Assembly (NCBI GenBank): GCA_002495685.1
Contig: DAGJ01000018.1
Coordinates: 1-62,781 of the forward strand
Length of the DNA: 62,781 nucleotides
Reading direction: 5' to 3'
Source: Methanobrevibacter sp. UBA412
GTDB taxonomy: Archaea; Methanobacteriota; Methanobacteria; Methanobacteriales; Methanobacteriaceae
The notes beneath the pieces are model-generated. The model was not told the origin of the DNA. It did no database searches and worked only from the letters and a program-made list of their open reading frames with translations. The position numbers and the translations under genes were made by a program. Below are positions 38,576-49,283 of this stretch, in pieces. Position 1 is the stretch's first letter. Each line of letters opens with the position of its first letter.

Positions 38576-39958
38576 TTAATTTTTTTCTAATTTAATCCAA
38601 GAAATTTCATCATTATTTAACTTTTCACTTTTAAGATAACCTTTTCTTTCAATACTCTTTAAAATATTAGTAATATTACCAAAAGACAAATTATCAAAAG
38701 CTACATCATTAACATACTGTTGAATTTCATAAGTAGTCATAGATTTATTAGGTAAAATATTGAAAACCTGAGATTGAATACTAGTTAAATTTTTAACCCT
38801 AGGAGCAGTTAATTTAGAATATAAATCTTTAATATTCTCTAATTTACGAACATCATCTTTAGTTTCATTTAACTCTTTACGTAATTTAGCAATCTCATTA
38901 ACATCAGATCCAGAAGTTTTATCAGAACCAGATAAAATAGTTTGCTTAATTTTTTCTTTATCAAAAACAGGATCACTATTAATATCCTGTAGTAAAGTTT
39001 TCACTTCTTGTAAACGTTTAATTTGAGCATCTTTTTCAGATATTTCTTGTTGAACTTTAATATAATCTTCTTTAGGCACAGATTGTTCCTTAAGATTTTT
39101 AATACGAATCTCTTTTTCACTTAAATCTAAATCTCTAGAATCAATCTCTCTTTTAAGTGAAAGAATACTATCTTTACTAATTAAATTACTGTTTAAATTA
39201 GCAATTTCTTCTTTATATTCGTTAATTTTACTATTTAATGATTTAATTTCAATATTTTTATCATCAATAGTTTCATTAGCTTTATCTAAACGAATCTTAA
39301 TTTCAGTAAAACGATTATTTTTAAAATCATTTAATTCAAATTCAAGTTTACTACATTTATCTTTTGATAAAATTAAATCTTTAGAAATATTACGAATTTC
39401 TTCATCTCGAAGTTTAACAGTACCTTGAGAATCATCTAACTTATTTTTAATTTCAACATAATTAACATTTTTAAAATTATCTAATTCTTTACTAAATTTC
39501 AAAACATCATCTTGAGAATTTATAAGTTTCTGATTCAATTCTTTAATTTCTTCTTCTTTATCCGAATTTAAAGAAATTTCTTGTTGTAATTTATCTTTAA
39601 CTTCTTTTAATTCAATATTTTTAAAATTAGTTAAATCATTTTCAAATGAAGATTTTAAATCCTCAAATCTTTCCTGTGTTTTATTAAGGTCATCTATTTT
39701 TAATGATAATTCTTCAATTTTAGAAGTTTTGGATTGAATAATCTGTTTATATTTATTAACTTCAGAAACTAGATTAGTAATCTCATCATTTTTTTCTACA
39801 ATAATAGATTCTAATTCCGCAGTATCATTAGTTTCTTTAAGGGAATCTTTCTCAGCTTCAATTTGAACAATTTTAAGTTTAAGTTTATTAATCTCCAATA
39901 AACTAGATTTAACTAAATTTTGAAGCTTATTAAGCTCATTATCCTCTTTCAATGACAT
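38576..39958 (-). CDS. Long coiled-coil protein with three 50-residue repeats and C-terminal winged-helix-like domain
   Basis: A 460 aa protein, almost entirely heptad-like coiled coil from residue 5 to about 385. Residues 105-254 consist of three consecutive units of exactly 50 residues, each opening with an L-x-x-F-K-N core followed by E-[IV]-K-x-[KR]-L. The last 70 residues (SQVFNILPNKSMTTYEIQQYV onwards) look like a winged helix-turn-helix. The ATG at 39958 follows AAGGA; the TTG at 39967 overlaps that site. It lies 30 bases after asd and may be the last gene of that operon. I do not recognise the family. Confidence 0.75.
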   Translation of the reverse strand: MSLKEDNELNKLQNLVKSSLLEINKLKLKIVQIEAEKDSLKETNDTAELESIIVEKNDEITNLVSEVNKYKQIIQSKTSKIEELSLKIDDLNKTQERFEDLKSSFENDLTNFKNIELKEVKDKLQQEISLNSDKEEEIKELNQKLINSQDDVLKFSKELDNFKNVNYVEIKNKLDDSQGTVKLRDEEIRNISKDLILSKDKCSKLEFELNDFKNNRFTEIKIRLDKANETIDDKNIEIKSLNSKINEYKEEIANLNSNLISKDSILSLKREIDSRDLDLSEKEIRIKNLKEQSVPKEDYIKVQQEISEKDAQIKRLQEVKTLLQDINSDPVFDKEKIKQTILSGSDKTSGSDVNEIAKLRKELNETKDDVRKLENIKDLYSKLTAPRVKNLTSIQSQVFNILPNKSMTTYEIQQYVNDVAFDNLSFGNITNILKSIERKGYLKSEKLNNDEISWIKLEKN

Positions 39959-39988
39959 TATATTCAATCCTTAACTTATTTTTTAAAT

Positions 39989-41038
39989 TTAAAGTATTCT
40001 TTCATTAATTAACTCTGCATTTAATATAGATGCACCAGCAGCTCCCCGGATAGTATTATGACCAACAAGAACATATTTAAAACTATTAGGGAAAGCTTGA
40101 TCTTTTCTAACTCTTCCAACAGTTACACCCATACCATTACAAGCATCCCGATCAAGTCTTGGTTGCGGTCTATCAACTTCATCTTTAACAATAACTGGAT
40201 ATTCAGGAGCAGAAGGTAAGCCCAATTCTTGAGGTAAAGCTTGGAAATTAGCCATTTTACTTTTTATATCATCAATATCTTCTTCTTTATCCAATTCAAT
40301 AAAGACTGCTTCAGTATGTCCATTAATAACAGCAACACGATGACAGGAAGCACTTAAATTGAAAGGAGCATCTTTCACAACACCATTTTCATAATCACCT
40401 AACAGGTACAATGATTCACTTTCCATTTTTTCTTCTTCTTGACCAATATAAGGTATAACATTATCTAAAATACCCATTGATGGAACACCATTATATCCTG
40501 CACCAGAAAGAGCTTGCATTGTTGAAACATAAATTCTATTAATATTAAAATTATCAACAAGTGGTTTTAAGGTTAATGTTAAAGCAATAGTAGAACAATT
40601 AGGATTAGTAACTAAAAAACCATCCCAATCATAAGCTTTTTGTTGATCATCTATCATATCCAAAGTTTCCGGATTAACTTCAGGAATACAAAGCGGAATA
40701 TGAGGTTTCATACGCATTGCACTTGCATTAGATGCTACTACAAATTCTTTTGCAAAATCTGGATCAATTTTAGCTGCAAAATCTGAAGGTATAGAAGAAA
40801 ATAAAATTTCAACATTTTTATCAACTTTATCTGGATTAGATTCAACTACTTTTATATCTTTTACAGACTCAGGCATTTCACTATCTAATAACCAAGTAGT
40901 TGCATCTTCATATCTTTTTCCTGCAGATTTTTCAGATGCTAATAAAGTTGTTATTTCAAAATCTGGATGTTGATCTAATAATCTTATAAAGTTTTGACCA
41001 ACCATACCAGTTGCACCAATAATTCCAACATCTACCAT
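39989..41038 (-). CDS. asd: Aspartate-semialdehyde dehydrogenase
   Basis: It reduces aspartyl phosphate to aspartate semialdehyde, the branch point to lysine, threonine and methionine. The N-terminal NADP loop is [17 protein letters not shown]. The catalytic cysteine lies in [12 protein letters not shown] near residue 150, and [24 protein letters not shown] and the C-terminal [18 protein letters not shown] are characteristic of the archaeal/fungal type. The 349 aa length is normal. It follows dapB by 35 bases. Confidence 0.96.
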   Translation of the reverse strand: MVDVGIIGATGMVGQNFIRLLDQHPDFEITTLLASEKSAGKRYEDATTWLLDSEMPESVKDIKVVESNPDKVDKNVEILFSSIPSDFAAKIDPDFAKEFVVASNASAMRMKPHIPLCIPEVNPETLDMIDDQQKAYDWDGFLVTNPNCSTIALTLTLKPLVDNFNINRIYVSTMQALSGAGYNGVPSMGILDNVIPYIGQEEEKMESESLYLLGDYENGVVKDAPFNLSASCHRVAVINGHTEAVFIELDKEEDIDDIKSKMANFQALPQELGLPSAPEYPVIVKDEVDRPQPRLDRDACNGMGVTVGRVRKDQAFPNSFKYVLVGHNTIRGAAGASILNAELINERIL

Positions 41039-41073
41039 TTTTAATACATCCTCTTTTTTATTAATTTATTTTA

Positions 41074-41892
41074 TTATATCCCTAATACATCATTCATTGT
41101 ACTTACTTTACCAGGTTCAGCAGAGTTAACATATCTTAAAGCTCTAATAACACCAGATATAAATACTTGACGAGTGTGAGCTTGATGTTTAATTTCTAAT
41201 CTTTCACCATCACCAACATATAATACAGTGTGGTCTCCAACTATGTCTCCACCACGAATAGAATGTAAACCTATTTCTTCAGGAGTTCTTTTACCAACAT
41301 GGCCTTTTCTTCCATAAACACCAATATCTTCAGGATTTCTTCCTAATTGATTAGAAATTATTTCAAATGCAGTCATAGCTGTTCCAGATGGAGCATCTTG
41401 TTTTTGATTATGATGTGCTTCTATAATTTCAATATCAAAATCATTTAAAATAGGGGTTAAATCTTTTAAAACTTTCCAAAATACATTAACACCAATAGAA
41501 AAATTAGTGGTGATAACAGATTTAACATTATTCTTTTTAATTTCATCAGCATTATTTTTACTTTGTTCTTCAGTAAACCCAGTAGTACCAACAATTAAAT
41601 TAACACCACATGCAGCAGTTCTTTTAATAGTTTCAGCTGATGCAGGAGCTATAGTGAAATCTACTAAAACTTCAGCACCTGAAGATTTTAATGTTTCTTC
41701 TAAATCTTTTGAATCAGAAATTTCAACACCAATTGGCCCTATACCTGCAAATTCACCTGCATCTTTACCTGCAAGAGGAGTATCAGGCATTTCAATAGCA
41801 GCAACAACTTCCATATCTTCTTGTTCATTAATTTTTTTAACAATTCCAGAGCCCATTCTTCCAGCAGCCCCAGTTACAGCAACTTTTATCAT
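41074..41892 (-). CDS. dapB: 4-hydroxy-tetrahydrodipicolinate reductase
   Basis: The second lysine-branch enzyme. The Rossmann loop VAVTGAAGRMGSGI is at the N-terminus, TNFSIGVNVFWK in the middle, EAHHNQKQDAPSGTA carries the catalytic His/Lys region, and SIRGGDIVGDHTV is the substrate loop. The 272 aa length is typical. It lies between dapA (34 bases upstream) and asd in one transcription unit. Confidence 0.97.
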   Translation of the reverse strand: MIKVAVTGAAGRMGSGIVKKINEQEDMEVVAAIEMPDTPLAGKDAGEFAGIGPIGVEISDSKDLEETLKSSGAEVLVDFTIAPASAETIKRTAACGVNLIVGTTGFTEEQSKNNADEIKKNNVKSVITTNFSIGVNVFWKVLKDLTPILNDFDIEIIEAHHNQKQDAPSGTAMTAFEIISNQLGRNPEDIGVYGRKGHVGKRTPEEIGLHSIRGGDIVGDHTVLYVGDGERLEIKHQAHTRQVFISGVIRALRYVNSAEPGKVSTMNDVLGI

Positions 41893-41926
41893 AATCTTTA
41901 CTCCAACATTATTTTTTTTAATATAA

Positions 41927-42823
41927 TTAAATTAAATTAGCATCTTTTAATGCTTTTCTTAAAATTTCCCTATCTTCATCTAATAAAGGAACTAATGGTA
42001 ATCTTAAATCACCAGAAGGTTTACCCATCATAGTTAACGCTTCTTTCATAGGCACAGGATTACTTTCCACGAACAAAGCTTTCATTAAATCATATAATTC
42101 ATAATTTAATTCACTAGCTTTAACAAAGTCCCCTTTAAGTGCCGCATTAACCATTTCACTCATACGTTTAGGATCAATATTAGCCACAACACTAATTACT
42201 CCTTTAACACCAAGAGACATCATTGGAACTGTTAAACCATCTTCCCCAGATAATATTGAAAAATCATCATCAGTTATTCCTGCATCTTTAAGTAATTTGA
42301 ATGTTGTTGTAAATTTTTCAAGATCAGAAACAGCTTCTTTTAAACCTACTATATTATCCATTTTAGCTAATTCAACAATAGTTTCAGAAGTTAAATCTGT
42401 TCCAGTACGAGAAGGTACATTATAAACAATTATTGGAATTTTAGTATTGTTGTTTAATGTTTCATAATGTTTGATTAAACCATGCATTTGTGGTTTATTA
42501 TAATATGGAGTTATAACAAGAGCATAATCTGCTCCAGCTTCACCAGCAAATTTAACTAAATCTAAAGATTCAGCAGTGGAATTACTTCCTGCCCCTGCAA
42601 TAGTGATAACTCTACCTTTAGCTTCATCAATTAAAATTTCAATTAATTTTTTTTGTTCCTCATGAGTTATTGTAGCTGATTCACCAGAAGTTCCTGCAGC
42701 TAATAATCCATTAACACCGTTTTCTATTAAAAAATTTATATTTGCACGATATCCCTCTTCATCAATTTGATCATCTGATGTAAAAGGAGTAGCCATTGCA
42801 ACAAAAGTTCCTTCTAATTTCAT
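41927..42823 (-). CDS. dapA: 4-hydroxy-tetrahydrodipicolinate synthase
   Basis: It condenses pyruvate with aspartate semialdehyde. The (beta/alpha)8 barrel has [12 protein letters not shown] near residue 42, [14 protein letters not shown] with the catalytic Tyr region, YNVPSRTG, and the Schiff-base Lys in VGLKEAVSD near 162. [21 protein letters not shown] follows. The 298 aa length is standard. Its ATG overlaps the lysC stop by four bases (ATGA), which indicates translational coupling. Confidence 0.97.
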   Translation of the reverse strand: MKLEGTFVAMATPFTSDDQIDEEGYRANINFLIENGVNGLLAAGTSGESATITHEEQKKLIEILIDEAKGRVITIAGAGSNSTAESLDLVKFAGEAGADYALVITPYYNKPQMHGLIKHYETLNNNTKIPIIVYNVPSRTGTDLTSETIVELAKMDNIVGLKEAVSDLEKFTTTFKLLKDAGITDDDFSILSGEDGLTVPMMSLGVKGVISVVANIDPKRMSEMVNAALKGDFVKASELNYELYDLMKALFVESNPVPMKEALTMMGKPSGDLRLPLVPLLDEDREILRKALKDANLI

Positions 42824-44040
42824 TCTAATACCTCTTTAACGTATTCAAAAGCTCTTTTACCATCTTCCCAATCTACAAATATCACAACTGCTGTTTGTGA
42901 AGATGAAATTTCTACTATATTAATATTATTTTTTCTTAATGGGTTTGTAATATCAGATATTATGCCTGGAGTTTCTATAAAATCCGGACTTACAACAGTT
43001 AACATTGCTATATCTTGACCTAAAGATAATGAACTTAATCTATCACTACCTATTACTAAGGTATGTAATAAGTGGTATGCATTATCTGCATCTTTTTTAT
43101 TAATAAATGTTGTAACACTGTTTTCACCAGCAGAAATCCCAAATATGTTTATATCATTTTCTGCTAGAACAGATGTTAAATTTGCCAATAATCCTTTTTT
43201 GTTGAGCATTTTTTCCCCAACAATTGCAACTACAGATATAGGTTCAGGATATAATGTTGCAGTCTTTAACATATCTCCATTTAATGGCCCAATAATGGCA
43301 GTCCCAGAATCTGAAAGATCCCCTTTTTCAAAACTTATTATTTTTGCTTTGATTCTAGGATCTTTATATTGTAATGCAAATGGATGCAATACTTGTGCTC
43401 CATGTGTTGCTAAGTCTCTCATTTCTTCTACAGAGATATGGTCTAATTTTTCAGCTTCTTCTATCTTATTAGGATCAGTTGTCATTACACCGTTTACATC
43501 AGTTACAATTATCACTTCATTAGCTTCTAATGCATGTCCTAAAAAGAATGCAGTTATATCACTTCCCCCTCTTCCAAGAGTAGTTATTTCATCCCGAGGC
43601 CCTTTTCCAAGAAATCCACATACTACTGGAATTATTCCTTGGTCTAATAACTCAGATATTTCTTTAGATTTTTCTTCAGAAGCTGCAAAATTAATTTTTG
43701 CTTTTAAAGGATTTGAATCAGTTAAAATTGGCCAAAATCTATTATATGGATCAATAAATTCAGATTTAACACCTAATGATTCTACTACGGAGGAAAAAAC
43801 TCTTGCACTAGTCATTTCACCCATGGACAATATTTCAGCCATTTGTTTTGGTGTAGGATCATCGCCAATTGAATCTTCTGTAATTGAAATTAAATTATCA
43901 GTAGTCTTATTAATAGCTGAAACAACTACAACTACTCTATTTCCTTTCATAAATTCATTAACTACAGATTGAGCGGCTTTTCGAATCCGTTCACCATTTC
44001 CTATCGATGTACCACCAAATTTGGCTATTAAAGTTTCCAT
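42820..44040 (-). CDS. lysC: Aspartokinase with regulatory ACT domains
   Basis: It phosphorylates aspartate, the first committed step of the aspartate family. The kinase signature [13 protein letters not shown] is at residues 7-19; [16 protein letters not shown] and [12 protein letters not shown] complete the active site. Residues after about 265 form two ACT domains ([23 protein letters not shown] and a second ending in [12 protein letters not shown]), so end-product inhibition is likely. The 406 aa length is normal. It heads the lysC-dapA-dapB-asd unit. Confidence 0.97.
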   Translation of the reverse strand: METLIAKFGGTSIGNGERIRKAAQSVVNEFMKGNRVVVVVSAINKTTDNLISITEDSIGDDPTPKQMAEILSMGEMTSARVFSSVVESLGVKSEFIDPYNRFWPILTDSNPLKAKINFAASEEKSKEISELLDQGIIPVVCGFLGKGPRDEITTLGRGGSDITAFFLGHALEANEVIIVTDVNGVMTTDPNKIEEAEKLDHISVEEMRDLATHGAQVLHPFALQYKDPRIKAKIISFEKGDLSDSGTAIIGPLNGDMLKTATLYPEPISVVAIVGEKMLNKKGLLANLTSVLAENDINIFGISAGENSVTTFINKKDADNAYHLLHTLVIGSDRLSSLSLGQDIAMLTVVSPDFIETPGIISDITNPLRKNNINIVEISSSQTAVVIFVDWEDGKRAFEYVKEVLE

Positions 44041-44361
44041 ATTCTATTCACGACCTAAGATTATTGATAATATTGTTATTATAAAGATATTTCATTAATA
44101 AAGCACTTTAAAATAGGGATTCATAATCAAATATTTTACCAAAGTGCATATAAACTATTATTCATTTATTATTATAGTCATTTAACATTTATAAATCTAA
44201 TTAATTAATTAAATTAAATAAAAGAAGATTATAAAAAATAGGATAATCTGAATAGTTCTCAATAAATCCATTAAAAAAAAAGTTTCCAAATATAAATAAA
44301 AAAATTTTATGAAAAATTTAAAAATAAAAGTAAAAAAAATAGAATATGTAACAAATTAAAT
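44041..44361. promoter_or_regulatory. 321-base gene-free region before lysC
   Basis: This AT-rich spacer lies between rps17e and lysC, both on the minus strand. It should hold the rps17e termination signal and the lysC promoter. GCACTTT (44103-44109) is inverted as AAAGTGC (44141-44147) with a 31-base gap, a possible operator or leader hairpin. No lysine-riboswitch core and no small gene were recognised. Confidence 0.4.
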
Positions 44362-44559
44362 TTAAGCTTGAACAGCTTGTTGTCTAACTAATCTAGTTAC
44401 ATAACCAGCAATTTTATTTCTTAAATGTTTAGTACTTACAGTAGAATATTCTGCAACTAATTTTTTATTTTCATCAAAATCAGTAGTAAATACTCCAGGA
44501 TGAATTTCTATAAGTTCTTTGGATATACGTTTAACAAAAGTAGTTCTAATATTACCCAT
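44362..44559 (-). CDS. rps17e: 30S ribosomal protein S17e
   Basis: A 65 aa basic ribosomal protein of the archaeal/eukaryal S17e family, with the characteristic helices ([34 protein letters not shown]). The start codon overlaps the end of the chorismate mutase gene by eight bases, and its GGAGGG ribosome binding site lies inside that gene, so the two are translationally coupled. Confidence 0.96.
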   Translation of the reverse strand: MGNIRTTFVKRISKELIEIHPGVFTTDFDENKKLVAEYSTVSTKHLRNKIAGYVTRLVRQQAVQA

Positions 44560-44887
44560 TATTTTCCCTCCATAATAATTCTTTTTGTTTATTTTTACTT
44601 AACATAGCAAGCATATTCATTATAATAGTAAGAATATCTCCGTCGATATCCTTTTCTTTAGCTAATTTTAAAACTTGATTATGTACTTCATCTTCACGAG
44701 ATTTATCATAAATTTCCATACCTAAAAATTTTTTAGCTTTTACAACGTCTTTAGCTAAAGCTGTTCTTTCATCAATTAAGTTAACTAAATCATTATCAAT
44801 TTCATCGATTCTTTTCCTAGATTTTTGAAGAAGTTCATTAGCTTCTTCTTCGTTCATACACAAGTCAGTTTTCTTGCCATTATCCAT
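44552..44887 (-). CDS. aroQ: Chorismate mutase, AroQ type
   Basis: It rearranges chorismate to prephenate for phenylalanine and tyrosine. The all-helical domain shows [25 protein letters not shown] with the active-site Arg and [12 protein letters not shown] with the Lys, then [11 protein letters not shown]. The ATG at 44887 follows GGAG; the frame extends 48 codons upstream, but those residues are hydrophobic leader translation and not part of the enzyme. The length is 111 aa with a short N-terminal extension. It lies between aroK and rps17e. Confidence 0.92.
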   Translation of the reverse strand: MDNGKKTDLCMNEEEANELLQKSRKRIDEIDNDLVNLIDERTALAKDVVKAKKFLGMEIYDKSREDEVHNQVLKLAKEKDIDGDILTIIMNMLAMLSKNKQKELLWRENNG

Positions 44888-44978
44888 GAAAATTTCTCCA
44901 ATAACTATTTGATAATAATTATAATCTATATTTAGTAATATATAAAGGTATTTTTTTAAAATTAAAATTTGAAAAAAA

Positions 44979-45857
44979 TCATTCCAAAAATTTAGTTCCA
45001 TTATTATTAACAGAAGTTTTAATAATTTCACCTTCTTCTAAAAATGACCAAGCATCATAAACATCATCCACATATTCATCAGTTACAATTGCAACATAAG
45101 CAGAACCTGAACCAGACAATCCAGAAGCTAATGCTCCAGCATTTAAAGCTTCAACAGCAATCTGATTATTGAATTTAAGAACAGTTCCATAAATAAGACC
45201 ATTTAAATTTAATGCATCATAAAAATCTCTTTCACATGCCTTCTGAAAAGCCATACTAACTAAAGGTGAAAATAATTTAATTCTATCTAAATCAACACTA
45301 CCACTTAAAGAGGGTTTATTTGGCATGTAAATAAGAATATTGTTCTCATCCATGTTCTCATGTAAAATAATTTTACGATTAGTATTATCCGTGATTAAAA
45401 TCCCACCAAAATAGGAAGCTGTTGCATCATCAAATGATCCTGTAATTGTAACCCCACAATCAATTGATGCATTAATAGCTAAATTAATTATTTCCATATC
45501 ATTTAATGGTTTTAAATTTAATTCTTCACTTATTAAAGCAGAACTTGCCATGGTTACTGCATTAGATATAGAGCTACTACTAGATAAACCAGAACCTAAT
45601 GGCACATTAGATTCTGTTTTAATTTTAATTCCCAAATCTAATTCATCCCTATTGATATTATAATAATTTAAAACTTTATCAATACAATGATACATTAATT
45701 TAGTATCAGCATTAATATCAGAAATACAAATATTAGGTTTATCAATAATTTCTGCATCAATAATATTGTTTAAACTTATTCCAAAAGCAGATCCAAAACC
45801 TGTTGCCATTGCATTAATTATTGTAGCAGAACCTGGAGATTGAACTATTTTTTTCAT
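44979..45857 (-). CDS. aroK: Shikimate kinase, archaeal GHMP type
   Basis: It phosphorylates shikimate at O3. The GHMP kinase ATP loop VPLGSGLSSSSSISNAV is near residues 91-107; FDDATASYFGG and GALASGLSGSGSAYVAI are the other two family motifs. It is unrelated to the bacterial AroK fold. The 292 aa length is normal. It is 91 bases upstream of chorismate mutase, two enzymes of one pathway, in the order aroK-aroQ-rps17e. Confidence 0.96.
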   Translation of the reverse strand: MKKIVQSPGSATIINAMATGFGSAFGISLNNIIDAEIIDKPNICISDINADTKLMYHCIDKVLNYYNINRDELDLGIKIKTESNVPLGSGLSSSSSISNAVTMASSALISEELNLKPLNDMEIINLAINASIDCGVTITGSFDDATASYFGGILITDNTNRKIILHENMDENNILIYMPNKPSLSGSVDLDRIKLFSPLVSMAFQKACERDFYDALNLNGLIYGTVLKFNNQIAVEALNAGALASGLSGSGSAYVAIVTDEYVDDVYDAWSFLEEGEIIKTSVNNNGTKFLE

Positions 45858-46021
45858 GAAAATTCCCTTTTATAAATATCTTTTTTAAAAAAAAGTTTAA
45901 TATAAATATATAATAATTTTTTATTTTTTATAACTAATATATTAATTGTAAAAAATAGATATTATAATTAAATTAATTATAATATAAAAAATAATTTATG
46001 ATTTTTAAAAAGTGATAGAAT

Positions 46022-46882
46022 ATGGATGAAAAATCAAAATACTTTGGATATGGTATTGTAGGTGGAATTACAATTTTATTAATTGTAATCTTAATTGCCA
46101 CTTTAATACCTATAGGAGTTGATGCTTTAACACCAGATACTATTGCTGTTATTCCAATTCATGGTGAAATTAGTTATGATAATAATTCTAACATTACAGT
46201 AACTAATCCAGATACCTTTGAAGCCATGATAAATAAAGCAAATTCTGATCATAAAGTTGCAGCCATAGTTTTAGATATTGATAGTAATGGAGGTAATTTA
46301 GTTGCTACTCAAGAAATGTTAGATTGTATTAATCAAACCAACAAACCTATAGTTGCATGGATCGGAGATAGTGGTTCATCTTGTGGTTATTTATTGTCTA
46401 CAGGTACCGATAAGGTTATTGCTAGTCCTAACTCTGCAATTGGAGATATTGGTTTTACATTATCTAGTGCAGATTTATCCGCGTATTATTCCAAGTTAGG
46501 TATTACAGCCGATACCAGTAAAGGAAATATTTTTAATAGTATTTCACCAAGTTATACTAGTTTATCCTCTTCACAAAAGGTTATGATTAAAAATATGTTA
46601 AGTAGTGATTCTAATTATTCCGTTTCTACAATTAGTCATAATCGTAATTTGAGCAGTGAAACCGTGCAAAATTATGTGAATGGTAAGGTTTGTAATGGTA
46701 ATACCGCTTTAAATAAAAATTTAATTGATGGTTTAGGAACTCAAAAAAAGGCTATTCAAATTGCTGCTAATGAAGCTAATTTAACTAAATATGAAGTAAT
46801 TAAATATGATTCAAGTACAAATTTGAATACTGATTGTTGGGACAATATCAAAAATGCAATTACTAAAAAATATAAATATTAA
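46022..46882 (+). CDS. SppA-like membrane-anchored serine protease
   Basis: A 286 aa protein with one N-terminal transmembrane helix (residues about 12-34) and an extracytoplasmic Clp/crotonase-fold domain. The oxyanion strand LDIDSNGGN corresponds to the family's S/N-P-G-G motif. The probable nucleophile is the Ser of SSCGY in GDSGSSCGYLLST, and the general base is the Lys in DTSKGNIF. GKVCNGNTALNKNLIDGLGT is the usual C-terminal motif. It is thought to degrade signal peptides or membrane-associated peptides. A Cys next to the Ser where Gly is usual is a small oddity. Confidence 0.85.
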   Translation: MDEKSKYFGYGIVGGITILLIVILIATLIPIGVDALTPDTIAVIPIHGEISYDNNSNITVTNPDTFEAMINKANSDHKVAAIVLDIDSNGGNLVATQEMLDCINQTNKPIVAWIGDSGSSCGYLLSTGTDKVIASPNSAIGDIGFTLSSADLSAYYSKLGITADTSKGNIFNSISPSYTSLSSSQKVMIKNMLSSDSNYSVSTISHNRNLSSETVQNYVNGKVCNGNTALNKNLIDGLGTQKKAIQIAANEANLTKYEVIKYDSSTNLNTDCWDNIKNAITKKYKY

Positions 46883-46984
46883 ATTTGTTCATATCAATAA
46901 AAACTATTAAATAGTAGAAGAATGATTATTATAATTAACTTTAAAATAAAATTAAAAAAAATCATAAAAAAGGAGAAAAATATA

Positions 46985-47233
46985 ATGACAAAAATAGAAG
47001 TATTTACCTCACCTACTTGTCCACACTGCCCAGCAGCAGTTAAAGTAGTTGAAGAAGCAAAAAAACAAATCGAAGGAATAGAAATAGAAGTATTAGATGC
47101 TTCAAATGAAGAAAACCGTGAAAAAGCTATGGAATACCAAATATATGCAGTACCAACAATAGTAATTGATGGTAATGTTGAATTCGTTGGTGCTCCTACA
47201 CTTCAAGAATTACTTACAAAATTACAAAACTAA
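46985..47233 (+). CDS. Small thioredoxin/glutaredoxin-like protein
   Basis: An 82 aa thiol-disulfide oxidoreductase with the active-site motif CPHC in FTSPTCPHCPAA (residues 7-18) and the cis-Pro in YAVPTIVIDG. This resembles the minimal methanogen thioredoxins such as MJ0307. The ATG at 46985 follows AGGAG; upstream in-frame codons are non-genic. A near-palindrome, ACTATTAAATAGT, lies upstream at about 46906. The IS-like element starts 52 bases after the stop. Confidence 0.9.
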   Translation: MTKIEVFTSPTCPHCPAAVKVVEEAKKQIEGIEIEVLDASNEENREKAMEYQIYAVPTIVIDGNVEFVGAPTLQELLTKLQN

Positions 47234-47279
47234 ATAAAAATACCAAATTTCAAATTTTTTTACTATTTTTTTATAAAAA

Positions 47280-47285
47280 ATAGTT
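47280..47285. repeat. Target-site duplication, left copy
   Basis: ATAGTT directly precedes the left inverted repeat and is repeated directly after the right one at 49299-49304, which marks the insertion boundaries. Confidence 0.7.
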
Positions 47286-47300
47286 GGGACTGTCCCATAA
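47286..47300 (+). repeat. Left terminal inverted repeat
   Basis: GGGACTGTCCCATAA matches the reverse complement of 49284-49298 at 14 of 15 positions. Its first 11 bases, GGGAC-T-GTCCC, are themselves palindromic, so the end could form a small hairpin. Confidence 0.8.
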
Positions 47301-47584
47301 TTAATTTTTTCTTTTTTTACTTTTTTGATTTTGTTATTTTTCTTATTTTGTATAAATTTTGATTGATAGAAGTTGTTTTAGTTATTCTATCGTTTAGAAA
47401 TAGTTAATTATAAATGTGTAAATTGATAAATAGTTTAATAACGACAAAAAACAAAAACCAAATCCACATTACTTTTTTATGTGGTTTGTGGCATTTAAAT
47501 TTTTTGGTTTTTTCACTGTTTTTTTGTGGTTTTTAAAATTTTTTTTTATACAAAATTGAAAAAAGTACGGATAGGTTTTAATTT

Positions 47585-49086
47585 ATGGTTTGTTGTAGTT
47601 TTAAAGCTGATTTGCAGGCTAATTTTATTTTAAATGTTCCTGGATATAATTTAAAGGATGAGGGTTTGGTTTTTACTGTTAAATTTATTGTGAGTAAGTT
47701 TAAAGAGGATTTTCCTTCTTTTTTTGAAGATTTTAATATGGGTCGTGGTCGTCCTAAAAAGTATTTGCCTGATGAATTATTGGGTTTGTTTGTTTGGGGT
47801 GTTTTTAATAATGTTTTAAGTTGTAGGAAATTAGCTGATTGGTTAGATAATAATGATGAGTCTTGTAATTATATTTTAAATAATAAGAAGCCTAGTAAAT
47901 CAACTATTTCACGTTTTTTTAAATATAATAAGTTTTTGATTGGTGAATTATTTTATTATACTGTGTTTTTGGGTTTAAAACTTAAATTGATTGATAATAA
48001 TTGTGTTACGGTTGATGGGACTATTTTAAAGGCAAATGCTAATAATTTTAATTTAATAAAAATTGAGGAAATAAATTTCCTAGAAAAACTGATTAAAAAA
48101 TATTCAGATAAGAAAAGTAAGAACAGTACATTGGTTATAAATTAAGAAAATACATTCAAAAAGGTAAATCATGCCTAGATTTAAAACCTTTAGTGGATAA
48201 AATAGATGAAAATTTGAATAAGAATGGTTTGAAACTTTTAAAAACTTGTTTAATTAGTAAAAGTAGATTAGACTATGTTAAGGGTTTTCTAATTTTTTTA
48301 AAAGAAAATTATGATGGTAAGCATACGATTAGTTTCACGGATCCTGAATCACGTTGGATGAAAGATAAAGAGGATAAAATGGGATTAAACTATAATTATC
48401 AAGTTGCAGTGGATAGTCACAATGGAATGGTGGTTGCTGAGTATTTAACTCATAGCTCCCAACTTGATCATCATCAGATGCTTAAAATGATGAAAATGGT
48501 TGAAGAAAATTTAGGTCAAAGACCAAAATTTTATTTAGCAGATAATGCATATTTAAACAATCAAGCACTAGAACACGCTTTCATTAATGGTTCCATACCA
48601 TTAATTCCCAGCAGAGTGGAAAGCATGAAACATAAAAAAGGAAATAAAATAAAAAGCTATAGTAAAATTAATTTCATTTATAATGAAAAAGCAGATTGTT
48701 ATATTTGTCCACAAAACGAAATACTAAATTATCAGCATAATCGAAAGATTAATAATGTGTTTTATCGTGTTTATTCTACCAGTATGTGTAAAAATTTGTA
48801 AAATCCCACAATGATTGTACAAAAAGCAGAGTCCGGGAAATAATGGACAGAGAACACCCATTACGGAGTAAATTAAGACAAGATTTCAACTCAAAACTAG
48901 GGGAAAGCATGTATCAAAAAAGAGCACCCTTAAGTGAAGGATACTTCGGATCTCTTAAAAAAAATTATAAAATGCAAAAAAGTAGAACGCAAACACCTTA
49001 AAAATGCAAAACACGAATTAACACTTAAAGCAATAGCACACAACATACAAAAAATACATAAAAATTTAAACACAACACTCATTTAA
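47585..49086 (+). pseudogene. Frameshifted IS1182-like transposase
   Basis: Four segments join into one transposase. Segment 1 (47585 to about 48120) has the N-terminal domain and the first Asp in TVDGTILKANAN. Segment 2 (about 48121-48801) has FTDPESRWMKDK, the AVDSHNG strand and the second Asp in LADNAYLNN. Segment 3 (about 48795-49001) has the last acidic residue in LSEGYFGSLKKNY. Segment 4 (about 48982-49086) is the C-terminus, ending NLNTTLI. The breaks lie near 48121, 48800 and 48985. None sits on a canonical slippery heptamer, so these are inactivating mutations. Confidence 0.85.
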
Positions 49087-49283
49087 AAAAAACATCACAT
49101 ATAAAATAAATAAAAAAAATAACAAACCTAGTTAATCTAATCTACAATTAAATAAATCAACACTTAATAAACAGAAGTTTACTAATTAAAAAAAATGGTT
49201 AGGTGCCATTTCAAGTGTAAAATTAACATAAATACACCCAAAAACAGCACATCCCCTCAATTTTTTCTAAAAAAAATTTTCAC

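Noticed and set aside
43145..43972. A 275-codon open frame on the plus strand opposite lysC
   Set aside because: It lies wholly antisense to a clear aspartokinase with all motifs; its translation is Ser/Ile/Asn-rich and family-free. Long antisense frames are expected opposite this kind of codon usage.
44041..44361. A lysine riboswitch before lysC
   Set aside because: The region is uniformly AT-rich and shows none of the conserved GC-rich junction sequences; only one short inverted repeat is present.
44888..45031. An N-terminal membrane segment of chorismate mutase
   Set aside because: The 48 extra codons upstream come from reading AT-rich spacer and the end of aroK in another frame; GGAG before the ATG at 44887 marks the true start.
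48061..48200. Programmed -1 frameshift between the first two transposase segments
   Set aside because: No canonical slippery heptamer fits the zero frame at the junction, a stop at 48118 limits the -1 frame, and further breaks occur near 48800 and 48985. Mutational decay explains all of them.
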